Below are positions 24,888 through 32,618 of a stretch of DNA of 64,000 nt, piece by piece. The stretch's first letter is position 1, and each line of letters starts with the position of its first letter. Both the position numbers and the translations under genes were made by a program. Under the pieces are notes generated by a model. That model did no database searches and was not told the origin of the DNA. It saw nothing but the letters and a program-made list of their open reading frames with translations. This DNA comes from SZUA-265 sp965651905 (GTDB lineage: Bacteria > Myxococcota_A > Polyangia > Polyangiales > Polyangiaceae), in assembly GCA_965651905.1 (NCBI GenBank), contig CBFGUG010000014.1, positions 56,692-120,691 of the forward strand. Reading direction: 5' to 3'.

Positions 24888-26036
24888 ATGACCGATTCTC
24901 ACCACGACTGTTCGATCTGCGGCGCGACGTTCGAGCCGCAATTCAGCTACCAGATTGAGCGCCAGCGACTACAGCCTGGCAACGAGCAGGTCTCGTACTT
25001 TTGCTCGCAGCATTGCCTAAGCCGCAGCCACACCCGCAAGCAAGGCGTTTGCTGTGATGCTTGCGGCGTAGCTTTCGCGGTAACGCATCCCGCTCAGGTG
25101 TTCTACCATGAAGCTCAGAGGCGCTACTGCTGCAGTCAAGACTGTCGCGATCAACTCCAGCGTCGCGCCCAAACCCCGCGCCCACCTCAGGCGGAGGTGG
25201 TTCCGGTCGTGGAAGCGCAGGCGCAAGTCAAGCGCAGTGCAGCTCGCCCGACGGATGGGCCACAAGTTATCGCAGTGTTCAATCAGAAGGGCGGTACCGG
25301 CAAAACCACCACCGCAGTGACGCTGGCCGCAGGCCTCGCGCAGAGCGGCCTACGCACGCTTCTCGTCGACACGGATGGTCAAGGCAACGTTGCAGTTTCC
25401 CTCGGGCTCAGTAAACCCAGCCGAACGCTCTATCACGTGCTGGTGATGGGCGTGCCCGCAAAAGACGCGATCTTATCGGCGCGTCCCAACCTCGACGTGC
25501 TGGCGGCCAATGAAACCCTCGCTGCGGCGGAGCTCTACCTCGCGGGTCGACAGAACCGCGACCGCATGCTGAAGACGCGCCTCGCCTCCACACGAGACGA
25601 CTACGACGCCATCGTCGTCGACTGCTCACCAAGCTTGTCGCTGCTCAATCAGAACGCGCTGGTGTTCAGTGACGCCGTCTTGTGCCCAGTGGCCTGTGAC
25701 TACCTTTCGTTGGTTGGCGTTCGCCAGGTGGTCAAGACGATCAAGAACGTCAACCGCTTGTTGGGACACCCCGTGACACTTTGGGGAGTGTTACCCACCC
25801 TCTACGATCGCCGCGCGCGTATCTGCAACGAAGCCCTCGACACGCTCCGCGAACACTTTGGCGAGCGTTGCCTGCCGCCGATTCGCGCTGCAATTCGCGC
25901 TAAGGAAGCACCAGCACAAGGCAAGACGCTATTCGAGTACGGCACCGACGAAAATGTGACCCAAGACTACGCCCACACCGTGCGCCGGCTCTTGGGTGAA
26001 CGCAACCAGGACCGAGAACTATTGGCAAGCGCGTGA
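24888..26036 (+). CDS. ParA/MinD-family ATPase with two N-terminal TRASH-like zinc fingers
   Basis: 382 residues. Residues 1-90 contain two treble-clef modules of the TRASH/MYM type: Cys8, Cys11, Cys39, Cys43 and Cys56, Cys59, Cys82, Cys86, each with a YFCSxxC or YCCSxxC ending. A short linker leads to a complete ParA ATPase domain: deviant Walker A KGGTGKT (134-140), A' DTDGQGNVAV, and VVDCSPSLS Walker B. It is of the chromosome/plasmid type I size but replaces the usual N-terminal helix-turn-helix with zinc fingers. ParA proteins form ATP-dependent dimers that bind DNA nonspecifically and move cargo. The next gene encodes a ribbon-helix-helix protein, so this is likely a partition-type pair; the cargo is unknown. 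Confidence 0.9.
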   Translation: MTDSHHDCSICGATFEPQFSYQIERQRLQPGNEQVSYFCSQHCLSRSHTRKQGVCCDACGVAFAVTHPAQVFYHEAQRRYCCSQDCRDQLQRRAQTPRPPQAEVVPVVEAQAQVKRSAARPTDGPQVIAVFNQKGGTGKTTTAVTLAAGLAQSGLRTLLVDTDGQGNVAVSLGLSKPSRTLYHVLVMGVPAKDAILSARPNLDVLAANETLAAAELYLAGRQNRDRMLKTRLASTRDDYDAIVVDCSPSLSLLNQNALVFSDAVLCPVACDYLSLVGVRQVVKTIKNVNRLLGHPVTLWGVLPTLYDRRARICNEALDTLREHFGERCLPPIRAAIRAKEAPAQGKTLFEYGTDENVTQDYAHTVRRLLGERNQDRELLASA

Positions 26037-26070
26037 TCGCAGGCCTTTGCACTAGAGACAGGAGGAACCG

Positions 26071-26385
26071 ATGACCGAACGAGGTGACTTGAGAGAAGCG
26101 ACCGCGAGAGTGCTCGACCGCGATGAGGTTGAAGGCGTGCTGTCGGGAAGCTTTTACGCCCCCAAAGTTGCAGATGACAAACCCAAACGTGAGGCTCCCA
26201 AGAGCGACAGCAAGCCGTCACACTACAAGGTGATCTGCATTTCGATGTACATGGACGATCTCAATCGACTCGATGGCATGGTCGAACAGCTAAAAGCTCG
26301 CGGGCTGACCAAAGCCAACCGCAGCGCGCTGATCCGCTACGCGCTGAGTCACGTCGACTTGGACCAAGTTCCCAAAGGACTCTGA
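26071..26385 (+). CDS. ribbon-helix-helix DNA-binding protein
   Basis: 104 residues. The start is clear: CAGGAGGAACCG lies just before the ATG at 26071. The N-terminal half is charged and probably disordered, as in the small centromere-binding partners (ParG, ParR-like) of ParA systems. The C-terminal half has the ribbon-helix-helix pattern: a strand KVICISMYM, helix 1 DDLNRLDGMVEQLKARG, turn, and helix 2 TKANRSALIRYALSHV. RHH proteins dimerise and insert the strand into the DNA major groove. Thirty-four bases downstream of the ParA-like gene, it is probably the DNA-binding partner and may autoregulate the operon. Confidence 0.85.
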   Translation: MTERGDLREATARVLDRDEVEGVLSGSFYAPKVADDKPKREAPKSDSKPSHYKVICISMYMDDLNRLDGMVEQLKARGLTKANRSALIRYALSHVDLDQVPKGL

Positions 26386-26509
26386 GCCCGATCGCTACAG
26401 CTGCGTCTAAAACGGACGCGGCTGCGCGCAGAGAGCATGGCCCAACCGACCACGGAGCGCGCTGGCGCAGAAGTGTTTCCTCCTGCAGACTTCGCCGCTG
26501 GAGCCCCGG

Positions 26510-27595
26510 ATGACGTCCCCTGACATGCCCGTTCGATGGCCGCGAGAACCCGCTGCCCGATGTAGCCGCCGCTTGGAGATCTCCTCCGAAGCGGCGGCTC
26601 TGTTTCACGACAGCGAAGTCATCGACTTGCATGTCGACTCGTTCATCTGGACGCGCCTGTTCGGCTACGCGCTCGACCAGCGGCACGGTCCCGGTTTGAT
26701 GGGCGCTCGTTTCTACAGTCAAGTCGACATCCCGCGCCTGCGTGACGTCGGCATCGGCAGCGCGACGTGGGTGATCACGACCAATCCGCTGCGCAGTGCT
26801 CGCGGGCGCCGCTCGGCGTTCGCCAAGAACCTGCCTCGACTGGAAGCGCTGCTCGCCGCACACCCGAGCGATGTGGAGATCGTGCGCACGTACGACGAGT
26901 ACCGTGCGTGCCGCATGCGTGGAAGACACGCCGCGTTCATCGGCATTCAGGGGGGTAACGCCGTCGACTTCGACATCGAAACGCTCGAGCTACTGGTCCC
27001 GCAGCGGGTACTACGGGTGACGCTAGTGCACCTGTATTCGTCGAAGCTGGGCACCAGTAGCGCACCTGCGTCGAACATCCACCGCCACGCCCTCAGCGAT
27101 TTCGGCGCAAGCACGGTGGAGTTTCTCAACCACCACCGTATCTTCGTCGACTTGGCGCACATCAGTCGCGAAGGGTTTCGCCTCGCGCTCGAACGACACG
27201 ACTCGAAGCTCCCGCCGATCGTCACCCACACGGGAGTTTGCGGGGCGTACGAACATTGGCGAAACCTGGAAGACTGGCAAATTCGGGCGATCGCCTCACG
27301 CGGTGGCGTGATTGGAGTGATGTTCCACACTCCGTTTCTGGTGAACGGCTTGAGGCGAGGCCCACTGTCGGCGATCGTCGATCACCTGGAGCACGTGATC
27401 CAGGTCGGTGGTGAACATGCTCCAGCGCTGGGCAGCGATTGGGATGGCGCAATCATCACGCCACGGGACATGCCCACGTGCCTCGAACTTCCGAGGCTGG
27501 TTCAGGAGATGCTGAACCGCGGCTGGACCGAGTCCAGAATCCGCAACGTGCTGGGGGAGAACTTCCTGCGCAGTCTACGTGACCTACGGGGCTGA
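26510..27595 (+). CDS. M19 (membrane dipeptidase) family protein with Glu-to-Gln change
   Basis: 361 residues, no signal peptide seen. The TIM-barrel amidohydrolase fold of renal-dipeptidase-type enzymes is clear: HxD motif (His41, Asp43), VDLAHIS (His217), VTHTG (His240) with the following HWRN, and GSDWDG (Asp310). In the family the second-metal bridge is a glutamate in a GIEGG motif; here it is Gln147 (GIQGG). Metal ligands otherwise look complete, so activity is likely weakened or altered. Members cleave dipeptides, including those with D-amino acids, and some hydrolyse beta-lactams. Alternative starts lie at 26525. It is the first gene after the ParA operon with a 124-base gap. Confidence 0.85.
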   Translation: MTSPDMPVRWPREPAARCSRRLEISSEAAALFHDSEVIDLHVDSFIWTRLFGYALDQRHGPGLMGARFYSQVDIPRLRDVGIGSATWVITTNPLRSARGRRSAFAKNLPRLEALLAAHPSDVEIVRTYDEYRACRMRGRHAAFIGIQGGNAVDFDIETLELLVPQRVLRVTLVHLYSSKLGTSSAPASNIHRHALSDFGASTVEFLNHHRIFVDLAHISREGFRLALERHDSKLPPIVTHTGVCGAYEHWRNLEDWQIRAIASRGGVIGVMFHTPFLVNGLRRGPLSAIVDHLEHVIQVGGEHAPALGSDWDGAIITPRDMPTCLELPRLVQEMLNRGWTESRIRNVLGENFLRSLRDLRG

Positions 27596-27610
27596 CTCGT
27601 ACCAAATAGC

Positions 27611-27637
27611 AAAGGCGACGCACGGGGCATCGCCTTT
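27611..27637. terminator. hairpin between convergent genes
   Basis: AAAGGCGA (27611-27618) and TCGCCTTT (27630-27637) form a perfect 8-bp stem. It lies 16 bases after the M19 stop codon and before the stop of the convergent regulator gene. Confidence 0.6.
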
Positions 27638-27642
27638 CCGAG

Positions 27643-27666
27643 CCAGAGCAGGCAGTTGGGCTCTGG
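27643..27666. terminator. second hairpin between convergent genes
   Basis: CCAGAGC (27643-27649) pairs with GCTCTGG (27660-27666). It follows the first hairpin directly, so each of the two convergent genes may use one. Confidence 0.5.
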
Positions 27667-27679
27667 TGGGTGTACTAGC

Positions 27680-28408
27680 TCAGGACTCGCTGGCGTAGAG
27701 GTATGCTTCGTACGACTCGGCAAGTTCCTCTAGCGGAACGGCTTCGGGTTCGTCTTCTTCGTCGGCGTCCGCATCCGAGTAGATGTCGTCACTCGTGTCC
27801 TCGTCACCCCGACTGGCCTTGGTGCCCCCGAGACGTTCCTTCTCTTCGTCACTCAGATCAGGCAAGCGCCGACGCCCCTCGGGCCCCGCGTCGACGAACT
27901 CGCTCAAGATGTCCATGCCCTTGGTGGCCTGCAGTTTGGCGAGGGCGCGGACCTCTACCTGCCGAATGCGCTCGCGAGTGAGATTCATGATTGCTCCAAC
28001 GTCTTCCAGGGTGGTGCCGCAACGATCGGCGATATCCAGGGCGCAAGATTCGCCCATCTCCCAGACCTCGAGGTCGGGAAAGTTCAGCTTGATGGCACCC
28101 GTCCGCGGCGAGACGTCGACGTAGAGGTGGTGCTGACACGAGACGTAGGGGCACGGCCTGGGCCCTTCGACACACTGCGAACGCGTGCGGGGCTTCCAGT
28201 AGTCCGTCTCGGGGAACAACATCCGCCCGAGCTCCAGTTCTCGCTTGGTCATGCGCTTGACGCTAATCGTCCGTGCGCGGACCGGACGCTTGCGTCGCGA
28301 CCGTCGCTGCTCACGAGTGATGCTTCGGTCCGCGCCGTCCACGTCCTGGGCGATCACTTTTGCGTTGCCTATCGAATGGTGTTCTGCCGTGCCGTTGTTC
28401 ATCGTCAT
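27680..28408 (-). CDS. sigma-70 region-4-like DNA-binding protein
   Basis: 242 residues from an ATG at 28408. The N-terminus is basic (RRSRRKRPVRART). A central Cys-containing block (RPCPYVSCQHHLYVDV) is followed by a clear helix-turn-helix of the sigma region 4 type (SCALDIADRCGTTLEDVGAIMN, then LTRERIRQVEVRALAKL). The C-terminal 80 residues are Asp/Glu-rich. There is no region 2, so it cannot act as a full sigma factor; it may be a DNA-binding regulator that uses the sigma HTH. Proteins with the same CPYVSC-HTH layout occur in Myxococcota. It lies 30 bases downstream of the MerR-like gene on the same strand, likely one operon. Confidence 0.8.
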   Translation of the reverse strand: MTMNNGTAEHHSIGNAKVIAQDVDGADRSITREQRRSRRKRPVRARTISVKRMTKRELELGRMLFPETDYWKPRTRSQCVEGPRPCPYVSCQHHLYVDVSPRTGAIKLNFPDLEVWEMGESCALDIADRCGTTLEDVGAIMNLTRERIRQVEVRALAKLQATKGMDILSEFVDAGPEGRRRLPDLSDEEKERLGGTKASRGDEDTSDDIYSDADADEEDEPEAVPLEELAESYEAYLYASES

Positions 28409-28438
28409 TTCTGCCTGCTCCCGTGCTGCTGCCTGACC

Positions 28439-28948
28439 TCAAGATGCCGAAAGTCGTCGCAGCCGCGCGCGAGTCGTGAGCCGACCCTCGATCGCGTACA
28501 GCCGCGTGAGTAATTCCTTGCCGACCCCCTGCGCCCCCACCAAGTCACGAGCGACATCCGTCGCGTAGCTCGCATGCCGACGCTCCTCCACCACCGACTT
28601 GAGGATGGTGAAAATCTCTCCCAACGTCTGTTCGAGCTGCTGCAGTTCGTTGCGCACGAAGTAGAACTCGCGCTGGATCTGCTCGATGGTGTAGTTGTCG
28701 GCCATCATCTCACGGATGTGGAGAATCTGGCGCACGACGCCGACGGGGTAGATGCCCTGCGACCCGGAGTGTTTACCTTTGCGGCCCACCCTCACGCTGC
28801 GCGGCAACAGGCCAAGCTGCACGTACTTGCGCAGCGTGGCTTCGCTGAGGGGCATCTGCCAGTCGGCGAAGACTGCCAATAACTGGGCAGATGTAAGGCC
28901 ATCTGAGTAGCCTCGCTCCACTTGCTTCAAGGATGCTTCGCTCACCAT
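28439..28948 (-). CDS. MerR-family-like transcriptional regulator
   Basis: 169 residues. Residues 17-80 fit the winged HTH of MerR regulators: SAQLLAVFADWQMPLSEATLRKYVQLGLLPRSVR, then a wing with RKGKHSGSQGIYPVGVVRQI. A long dimerisation helix follows (about 85-125), with a C-terminal part rich in Arg and Ala. No effector-binding domain or Cys-metal site is visible. MerR proteins distort and re-space promoters; the AT-rich upstream region (about 28965-29040) is a likely target. A longer helix-containing tail than classical short MerR proteins hints at partner binding. Its operon partner is the sigma-region-4-like protein, so these two may act together. Confidence 0.82.
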   Translation of the reverse strand: MVSEASLKQVERGYSDGLTSAQLLAVFADWQMPLSEATLRKYVQLGLLPRSVRVGRKGKHSGSQGIYPVGVVRQILHIREMMADNYTIEQIQREFYFVRNELQQLEQTLGEIFTILKSVVEERRHASYATDVARDLVGAQGVGKELLTRLYAIEGRLTTRARLRRLSAS

Positions 28949-28964
28949 CTCCGCCTCGTGAGGT

Positions 28965-29040
28965 TTCAGTATATTCTATTGAGTAGATCCTCCCGAAGCA
29001 GATAATCCCCTAATATTTGGGACAAACGTAAACAAACTCC
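28965..29040. promoter_or_regulatory. AT-rich divergent promoter region
   Basis: This is the lowest-GC stretch in the neighbourhood, between the MerR-like gene (minus) and the hydrolase gene (plus), with several TATATT, TATTGA and AATATT elements. Exact promoter boxes cannot be assigned by eye. Confidence 0.4.
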
Positions 29041-29086
29041 ATTCACTGCGTTTCCCGATCTGGGTGTGACATTGTTCGTCCTGTTG

Positions 29087-29102
29087 ATGGACGATTGTCC
29101 AT
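29087..29102. promoter_or_regulatory. palindromic operator candidate
   Basis: ATGGAC (29087-29092), GATT, GTCCAT (29097-29102) is a perfect 6-bp inverted repeat with a 4-base centre. It lies between divergent genes and its GTCCATGG half recurs in the tandem repeat that begins inside it. Confidence 0.4.
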
Positions 29103-29146
29103 GGAGTTGATGCAGCGTCCATGGAGTTGATGCAGCGTCGATGGAG
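29097..29146 (+). repeat. 20-bp tandem repeat, two copies plus a partial third
   Basis: GTCCATGGAGTTGATGCAGC occurs at 29097-29116 and 29117-29136; a degraded third copy starts at 29137 (GTCGATGGAG). It overlaps the inverted repeat at 29087-29102 and is upstream of the hydrolase start at 29220. Confidence 0.8.
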
Positions 29147-29219
29147 ATCGGCATCCGCTGCTGGCCCAGATGGTCGAGTGCCGAGTACACACCGAGCTGA
29201 AGGTGATACTGTCCCGACG

Positions 29220-30041
29220 GTGAAGCCCGTCTACCGTGATGTGAAAGTCAGCGGCATCCGCCTGCGGGTAGCGGAAGTGGGTTCGGGGCCACCCATCTTG
29301 TTGCTCCACGACATCTTCTTCGACGGCAGTTCGTGGGAGCGTTGCATCGAGTTTCTCGCGCCGAGCTACAGGGTGGTCGCGCCGGATCTTCCAGGTTTTG
29401 GTGAAAGCGAGAAGCCACCCCAAACTCGCTTCGGCTATGGCGTCGATGACTTTGCGCACGTGGTCACCGACTTGTTCGCTGGGCTCGGCCTGGGCCCGGC
29501 GCGCGTCGTTGGTCACGGTTTGGGAGGAGCTGTGGGACTGTCACTGGCCAGTCGGAACCCCGAGCTCGTAAGCGGTCTGATCGTGGTGGACGCGCTCTGT
29601 TACTCCACCAAGCCAGACTTGGTACGCCGTGCCGCTGGGCTCCCGTTGCTGGGAGGGCTGCTGTTCAAACAACTTTGGGGTCGCGGGTTGTTCACCAGGT
29701 ACTTCCGGGAGGTCTTGTGCGCGCCTCACCGCCCCTTGAGCCATGCGCGGATCGACCACTACTACGACGTGTTCAACACGCCTTCCGCGCGCAACAGCGC
29801 CTTGTGTACCCTACGCGCGACCTCTGATCCTAGGACCGTGGAGGTGAGGCTCGGACGCATCTCCGCGCCAGTGCTCGTCGTATGGGGAAGGCACGACGAG
29901 GTGTACCCCGCCGCGTTCGGACGACGACTGGCCCGAGAGATTCGCGGCGCGGGGTTTCAGCTCCTCGATGCTGGGCACACGCCCCTGGAAGAGGTCCCCG
30001 AGGAGCTGTCCGCGCAAATCATCCGCTTCTGCCAGGCGTGA
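29220..30041 (+). CDS. alpha/beta hydrolase fold protein with glycine at nucleophile position
   Basis: 273 residues from the GTG at 29220, which fits the fold's first strand; starts as far upstream as 29121 are possible but would add unmatched sequence. The core is classic: PPILLLHDIFFDGSSWE oxyanion loop, then GHGLGG at 98-103, where the family's nucleophile elbow is GxSxG or GHDxG. Gly100 replaces the catalytic Ser or Asp. The acid (WGRHDEVYP) and the His (DAGHTPLEE) are kept. An alternative is that the protein is a binding or scaffold member. Divergent from the MerR/sigma-4 operon and convergent with the response regulator gene. Confidence 0.85.
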   Translation: MKPVYRDVKVSGIRLRVAEVGSGPPILLLHDIFFDGSSWERCIEFLAPSYRVVAPDLPGFGESEKPPQTRFGYGVDDFAHVVTDLFAGLGLGPARVVGHGLGGAVGLSLASRNPELVSGLIVVDALCYSTKPDLVRRAAGLPLLGGLLFKQLWGRGLFTRYFREVLCAPHRPLSHARIDHYYDVFNTPSARNSALCTLRATSDPRTVEVRLGRISAPVLVVWGRHDEVYPAAFGRRLAREIRGAGFQLLDAGHTPLEEVPEELSAQIIRFCQA

Positions 30042-30080
30042 GCCCGCACGCTCGAACCCCACCCGCGACGATGGTCCCGT

Positions 30081-30101
30081 ACGGAACTCTCAGAGTGCCG
30101 T
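30081..30101. terminator. hairpin between convergent genes
   Basis: ACGGAACTC (30081-30089) and GAGTGCCGT (30093-30101) pair with one mismatch around TCA, 40 bases after the hydrolase stop codon and before the end of the response-regulator gene on the other strand. Confidence 0.5.
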
Positions 30102-30179
30102 TGCACCCGACGAGCGACGAAGTGAGCTAAGATCGCGCAGGAGGACTCACACCGTCCAACGCGGCCACCAATGTCGATG

Positions 30180-32618
30180 TCAGTTGGCGCCAGGAAACTG
30201 CACGGTGGGGGGTGTGGCCCCCGCGGCAGGTGGGTTTGGAGACGGCTGTGGGGCGGGCTTGCGCGCCTTTGGGGGCTGGCGTTTGGGAGCGGGTGCAGGT
30301 GCCACTGGCTTTCGTGCCTGGGGCGGGGCCTTGGCCGCAGGCGATTCCGATGTCTCGGGCACGACGGGTTTTGCCGTCGTCGGCTCAGCAGGTGCCGCGG
30401 GCTCCGCTGACGCAGGGGGCGGCTCCGGGTTGACTGAGGTGCTGGTACGCGGTGGCTCGGATGGCTCCGCTGGTTCGCTCGTTTGCACGGGCTCAGCTGG
30501 CTGCGCGGGTGCGGCGGGAGCGGACTCGGGAACCACGGAGTCAGCGGGAGCGGTGGTGGTGGAGCTGCGATTGAGCGCCGACCACAGGCCATAGAGTCCA
30601 ATGACCAGCGCGACTCCCACTATTCGAGCTACCCAACGCATGTTGCGGCGACGCTGTTCGAGCCGCTTTGCTGATGGTCTCAGGCCTTCGACGACCAGCT
30701 TGTCTGCTCCCGCCGTCCCTCCCGAAGCCGACACCTCACGCCGCGGCTTGGCTTCCGGATCGCCTTTCTTGACGGGCACTGGTGAACGCTCTCGCGAGGG
30801 AGGCTCAGCCTGGGGTTCCGCAGATCGGGGCGCTGTCGACCTGCTCTCTTCCCCAGCCTCGGCCGTCTTGCCAGCCACGGCCTTCTCCCCAGCCGCGGGC
30901 CTCTCCCCGGCTACAGTCTTCGTCGGCGAGGGCGACACGGACGCGTTGCGCTTGGGCGCAGTCCCCGCGGCGGCCGACTTCGGCTCGCGCGCGACCTCCG
31001 AAGCCTCCTCGACGCGCGGAGGAAACTGAATGACGTTCCCGCTATCGTGGCTCGGAGGCTGAGGCCCGACTGATTGCGCGATACTTCCGAAGTCCGGACT
31101 GCCCAAGCCGATGACAGTGCGTACCGACTTTCGTGTGTCACCGCTGGCGCTCTGCGCGCGCGCAGTTCCTTCCAGTCGAACGGTGGGGGTGACGGAAGCA
31201 CGTCTGCTGCTGGGCGCGGCAGATCCGCGCGGGTTGGCAGCGGTCGCCTCACGCGCAGCACTGCTCGTGCTGGCTGGTGGTCGTGCGCTCGGCGCGGGCG
31301 GGAGCGTCCCAGCAAGCGAAGGCATTGCAGGAGGGCGCGCGCTCGGCGCGGGCGGGAGTTGCTCGTCCAGACTCGGTGCGGGGACAGGCTGGGTGTTCCT
31401 GACGCCTGGGTTCTCGTCCAACTCACCGACGTCGAACACGGAAGCATGCACCGACGCTGGAGGGGGGGGCAGCGGGTCAGTCTTCAGCGCCACGTCGAGA
31501 GCTGGCGGTGGGCGAACACTGAACTTGCTCCCCTCTGCGCTCATATCCATTTCTGGAGCGGAAGGCCTGACGGACGGGCTCGAACGCTTCTCCGCGACTT
31601 CTGAAACGACGGGCACCATCGAACCAGTACTGCTGCCGGGCACCACGCTCTCCGCACCCGGTTCAACATCGGGAGCTTGTACCAACACGCCTTCGAAGTA
31701 GAGCTTGGAGATGAACTCCAACGTCGACAGGTCTTCGAACGGGGATTCGTCGATCACAGCCATGAGTGATCGGGTGCCATCGAGCAGCTTGAGCACCCCG
31801 TTCATCTCGTCCGGGATCTCCTTGAGTCGTTCGAGCAGCTCGTTCGGCTCGATGTCGAAGACGGCAGTGTTCGACGGCAGTTGTTCTGCAAGACGCCCCC
31901 ACTCGTCCACGCGACGCATGCCCTCCATCAGCAGCCCCTGCGTCGAGGTGGTGATCGTCTGCTCACGGTCGACCTTGCGGAACTGCACCTCGAACGTGCC
32001 GTCAGTCCATAGCAGTGCTCGATAGACGGCTTCCTCGCCTCGCAAACGCCCGTGCTCGGCGTCGATGACGACGCCATCGCGGAAGTAGACCGTGACCTGC
32101 CGCTGACCGCACGCGATCAGGGCAACTCCCCCCTTTCGACTCACTTCCAACGTTTGCAACAAGTCGACGACACTCATGTCGTCGAGGGTGCCGCTGAACT
32201 GAGTGCGAGACCCGGGGCTGCTACGGGCAGCGATTGTCTGCTGCGTGCGCCGCGCCAGCAAGATGTTCACACGAGTGATCAACTCACGGACGAAAATGGG
32301 CTTCGTCAGGTAGTCTTCGACGCCCAACTCGAGACCGCGAACCTTGTCTTCGATCGACGTCTCCGACGTCAGAAAAACCACGGGTATCGCCTTGAACTCG
32401 GGCTTGGACTTGAGCTGCGCCACGAGCTGAAACCCATCCAACCTCGGGAGACGCGTGTCCGTCAGGATCAGATCGGGCACCGCGAACTCGAGCTTTTCCA
32501 AGGCGTCGGCGCCGTCCGCACTCGTGGTGACGCTGAACCCCTCGTTTTTCAGACTCACTTCCAGCAAGCGCGCGCTGCGCGGATCGGCGTCTACGAGAAG
32601 AAGCTGAGTTTTCGCCAT
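30180..32618 (-). CDS. response regulator with PATAN (DUF4388) domain and membrane helix
   Basis: 812 residues. Residues 1-125 are a receiver domain with Asp10, phospho-acceptor Asp54 (LILTDTRLPRLDG), Thr84/Ser85 region and Lys106 (YLTKPIF). About 140-240 is a PATAN/DUF4388 domain (SGTLDDMSVVDLLQTLEVSRKGG, DGVVIDAEHG), and another helical segment follows (ELLERLKEIPDEMNGVLKLLDG). Residues 340-640 are Pro/Ser/Ala-rich and disordered. One hydrophobic helix (about 660-681) is then followed by an external Pro/Ala-rich tail. A receiver domain tied to the membrane is unusual. PATAN proteins occur in type IV pili/motility and signalling in Myxococcota, so a spatial signalling role is plausible but inferred. 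Confidence 0.88.
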   Translation of the reverse strand: MAKTQLLLVDADPRSARLLEVSLKNEGFSVTTSADGADALEKLEFAVPDLILTDTRLPRLDGFQLVAQLKSKPEFKAIPVVFLTSETSIEDKVRGLELGVEDYLTKPIFVRELITRVNILLARRTQQTIAARSSPGSRTQFSGTLDDMSVVDLLQTLEVSRKGGVALIACGQRQVTVYFRDGVVIDAEHGRLRGEEAVYRALLWTDGTFEVQFRKVDREQTITTSTQGLLMEGMRRVDEWGRLAEQLPSNTAVFDIEPNELLERLKEIPDEMNGVLKLLDGTRSLMAVIDESPFEDLSTLEFISKLYFEGVLVQAPDVEPGAESVVPGSSTGSMVPVVSEVAEKRSSPSVRPSAPEMDMSAEGSKFSVRPPPALDVALKTDPLPPPPASVHASVFDVGELDENPGVRNTQPVPAPSLDEQLPPAPSARPPAMPSLAGTLPPAPSARPPASTSSAAREATAANPRGSAAPSSRRASVTPTVRLEGTARAQSASGDTRKSVRTVIGLGSPDFGSIAQSVGPQPPSHDSGNVIQFPPRVEEASEVAREPKSAAAGTAPKRNASVSPSPTKTVAGERPAAGEKAVAGKTAEAGEESRSTAPRSAEPQAEPPSRERSPVPVKKGDPEAKPRREVSASGGTAGADKLVVEGLRPSAKRLEQRRRNMRWVARIVGVALVIGLYGLWSALNRSSTTTAPADSVVPESAPAAPAQPAEPVQTSEPAEPSEPPRTSTSVNPEPPPASAEPAAPAEPTTAKPVVPETSESPAAKAPPQARKPVAPAPAPKRQPPKARKPAPQPSPNPPAAGATPPTVQFPGAN

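Noticed and set aside
29043..29516. 157-residue minus-strand ORF in the hydrolase region
   Set aside because: Overlaps the real hydrolase gene and the spacer repeats; no conserved sequence.
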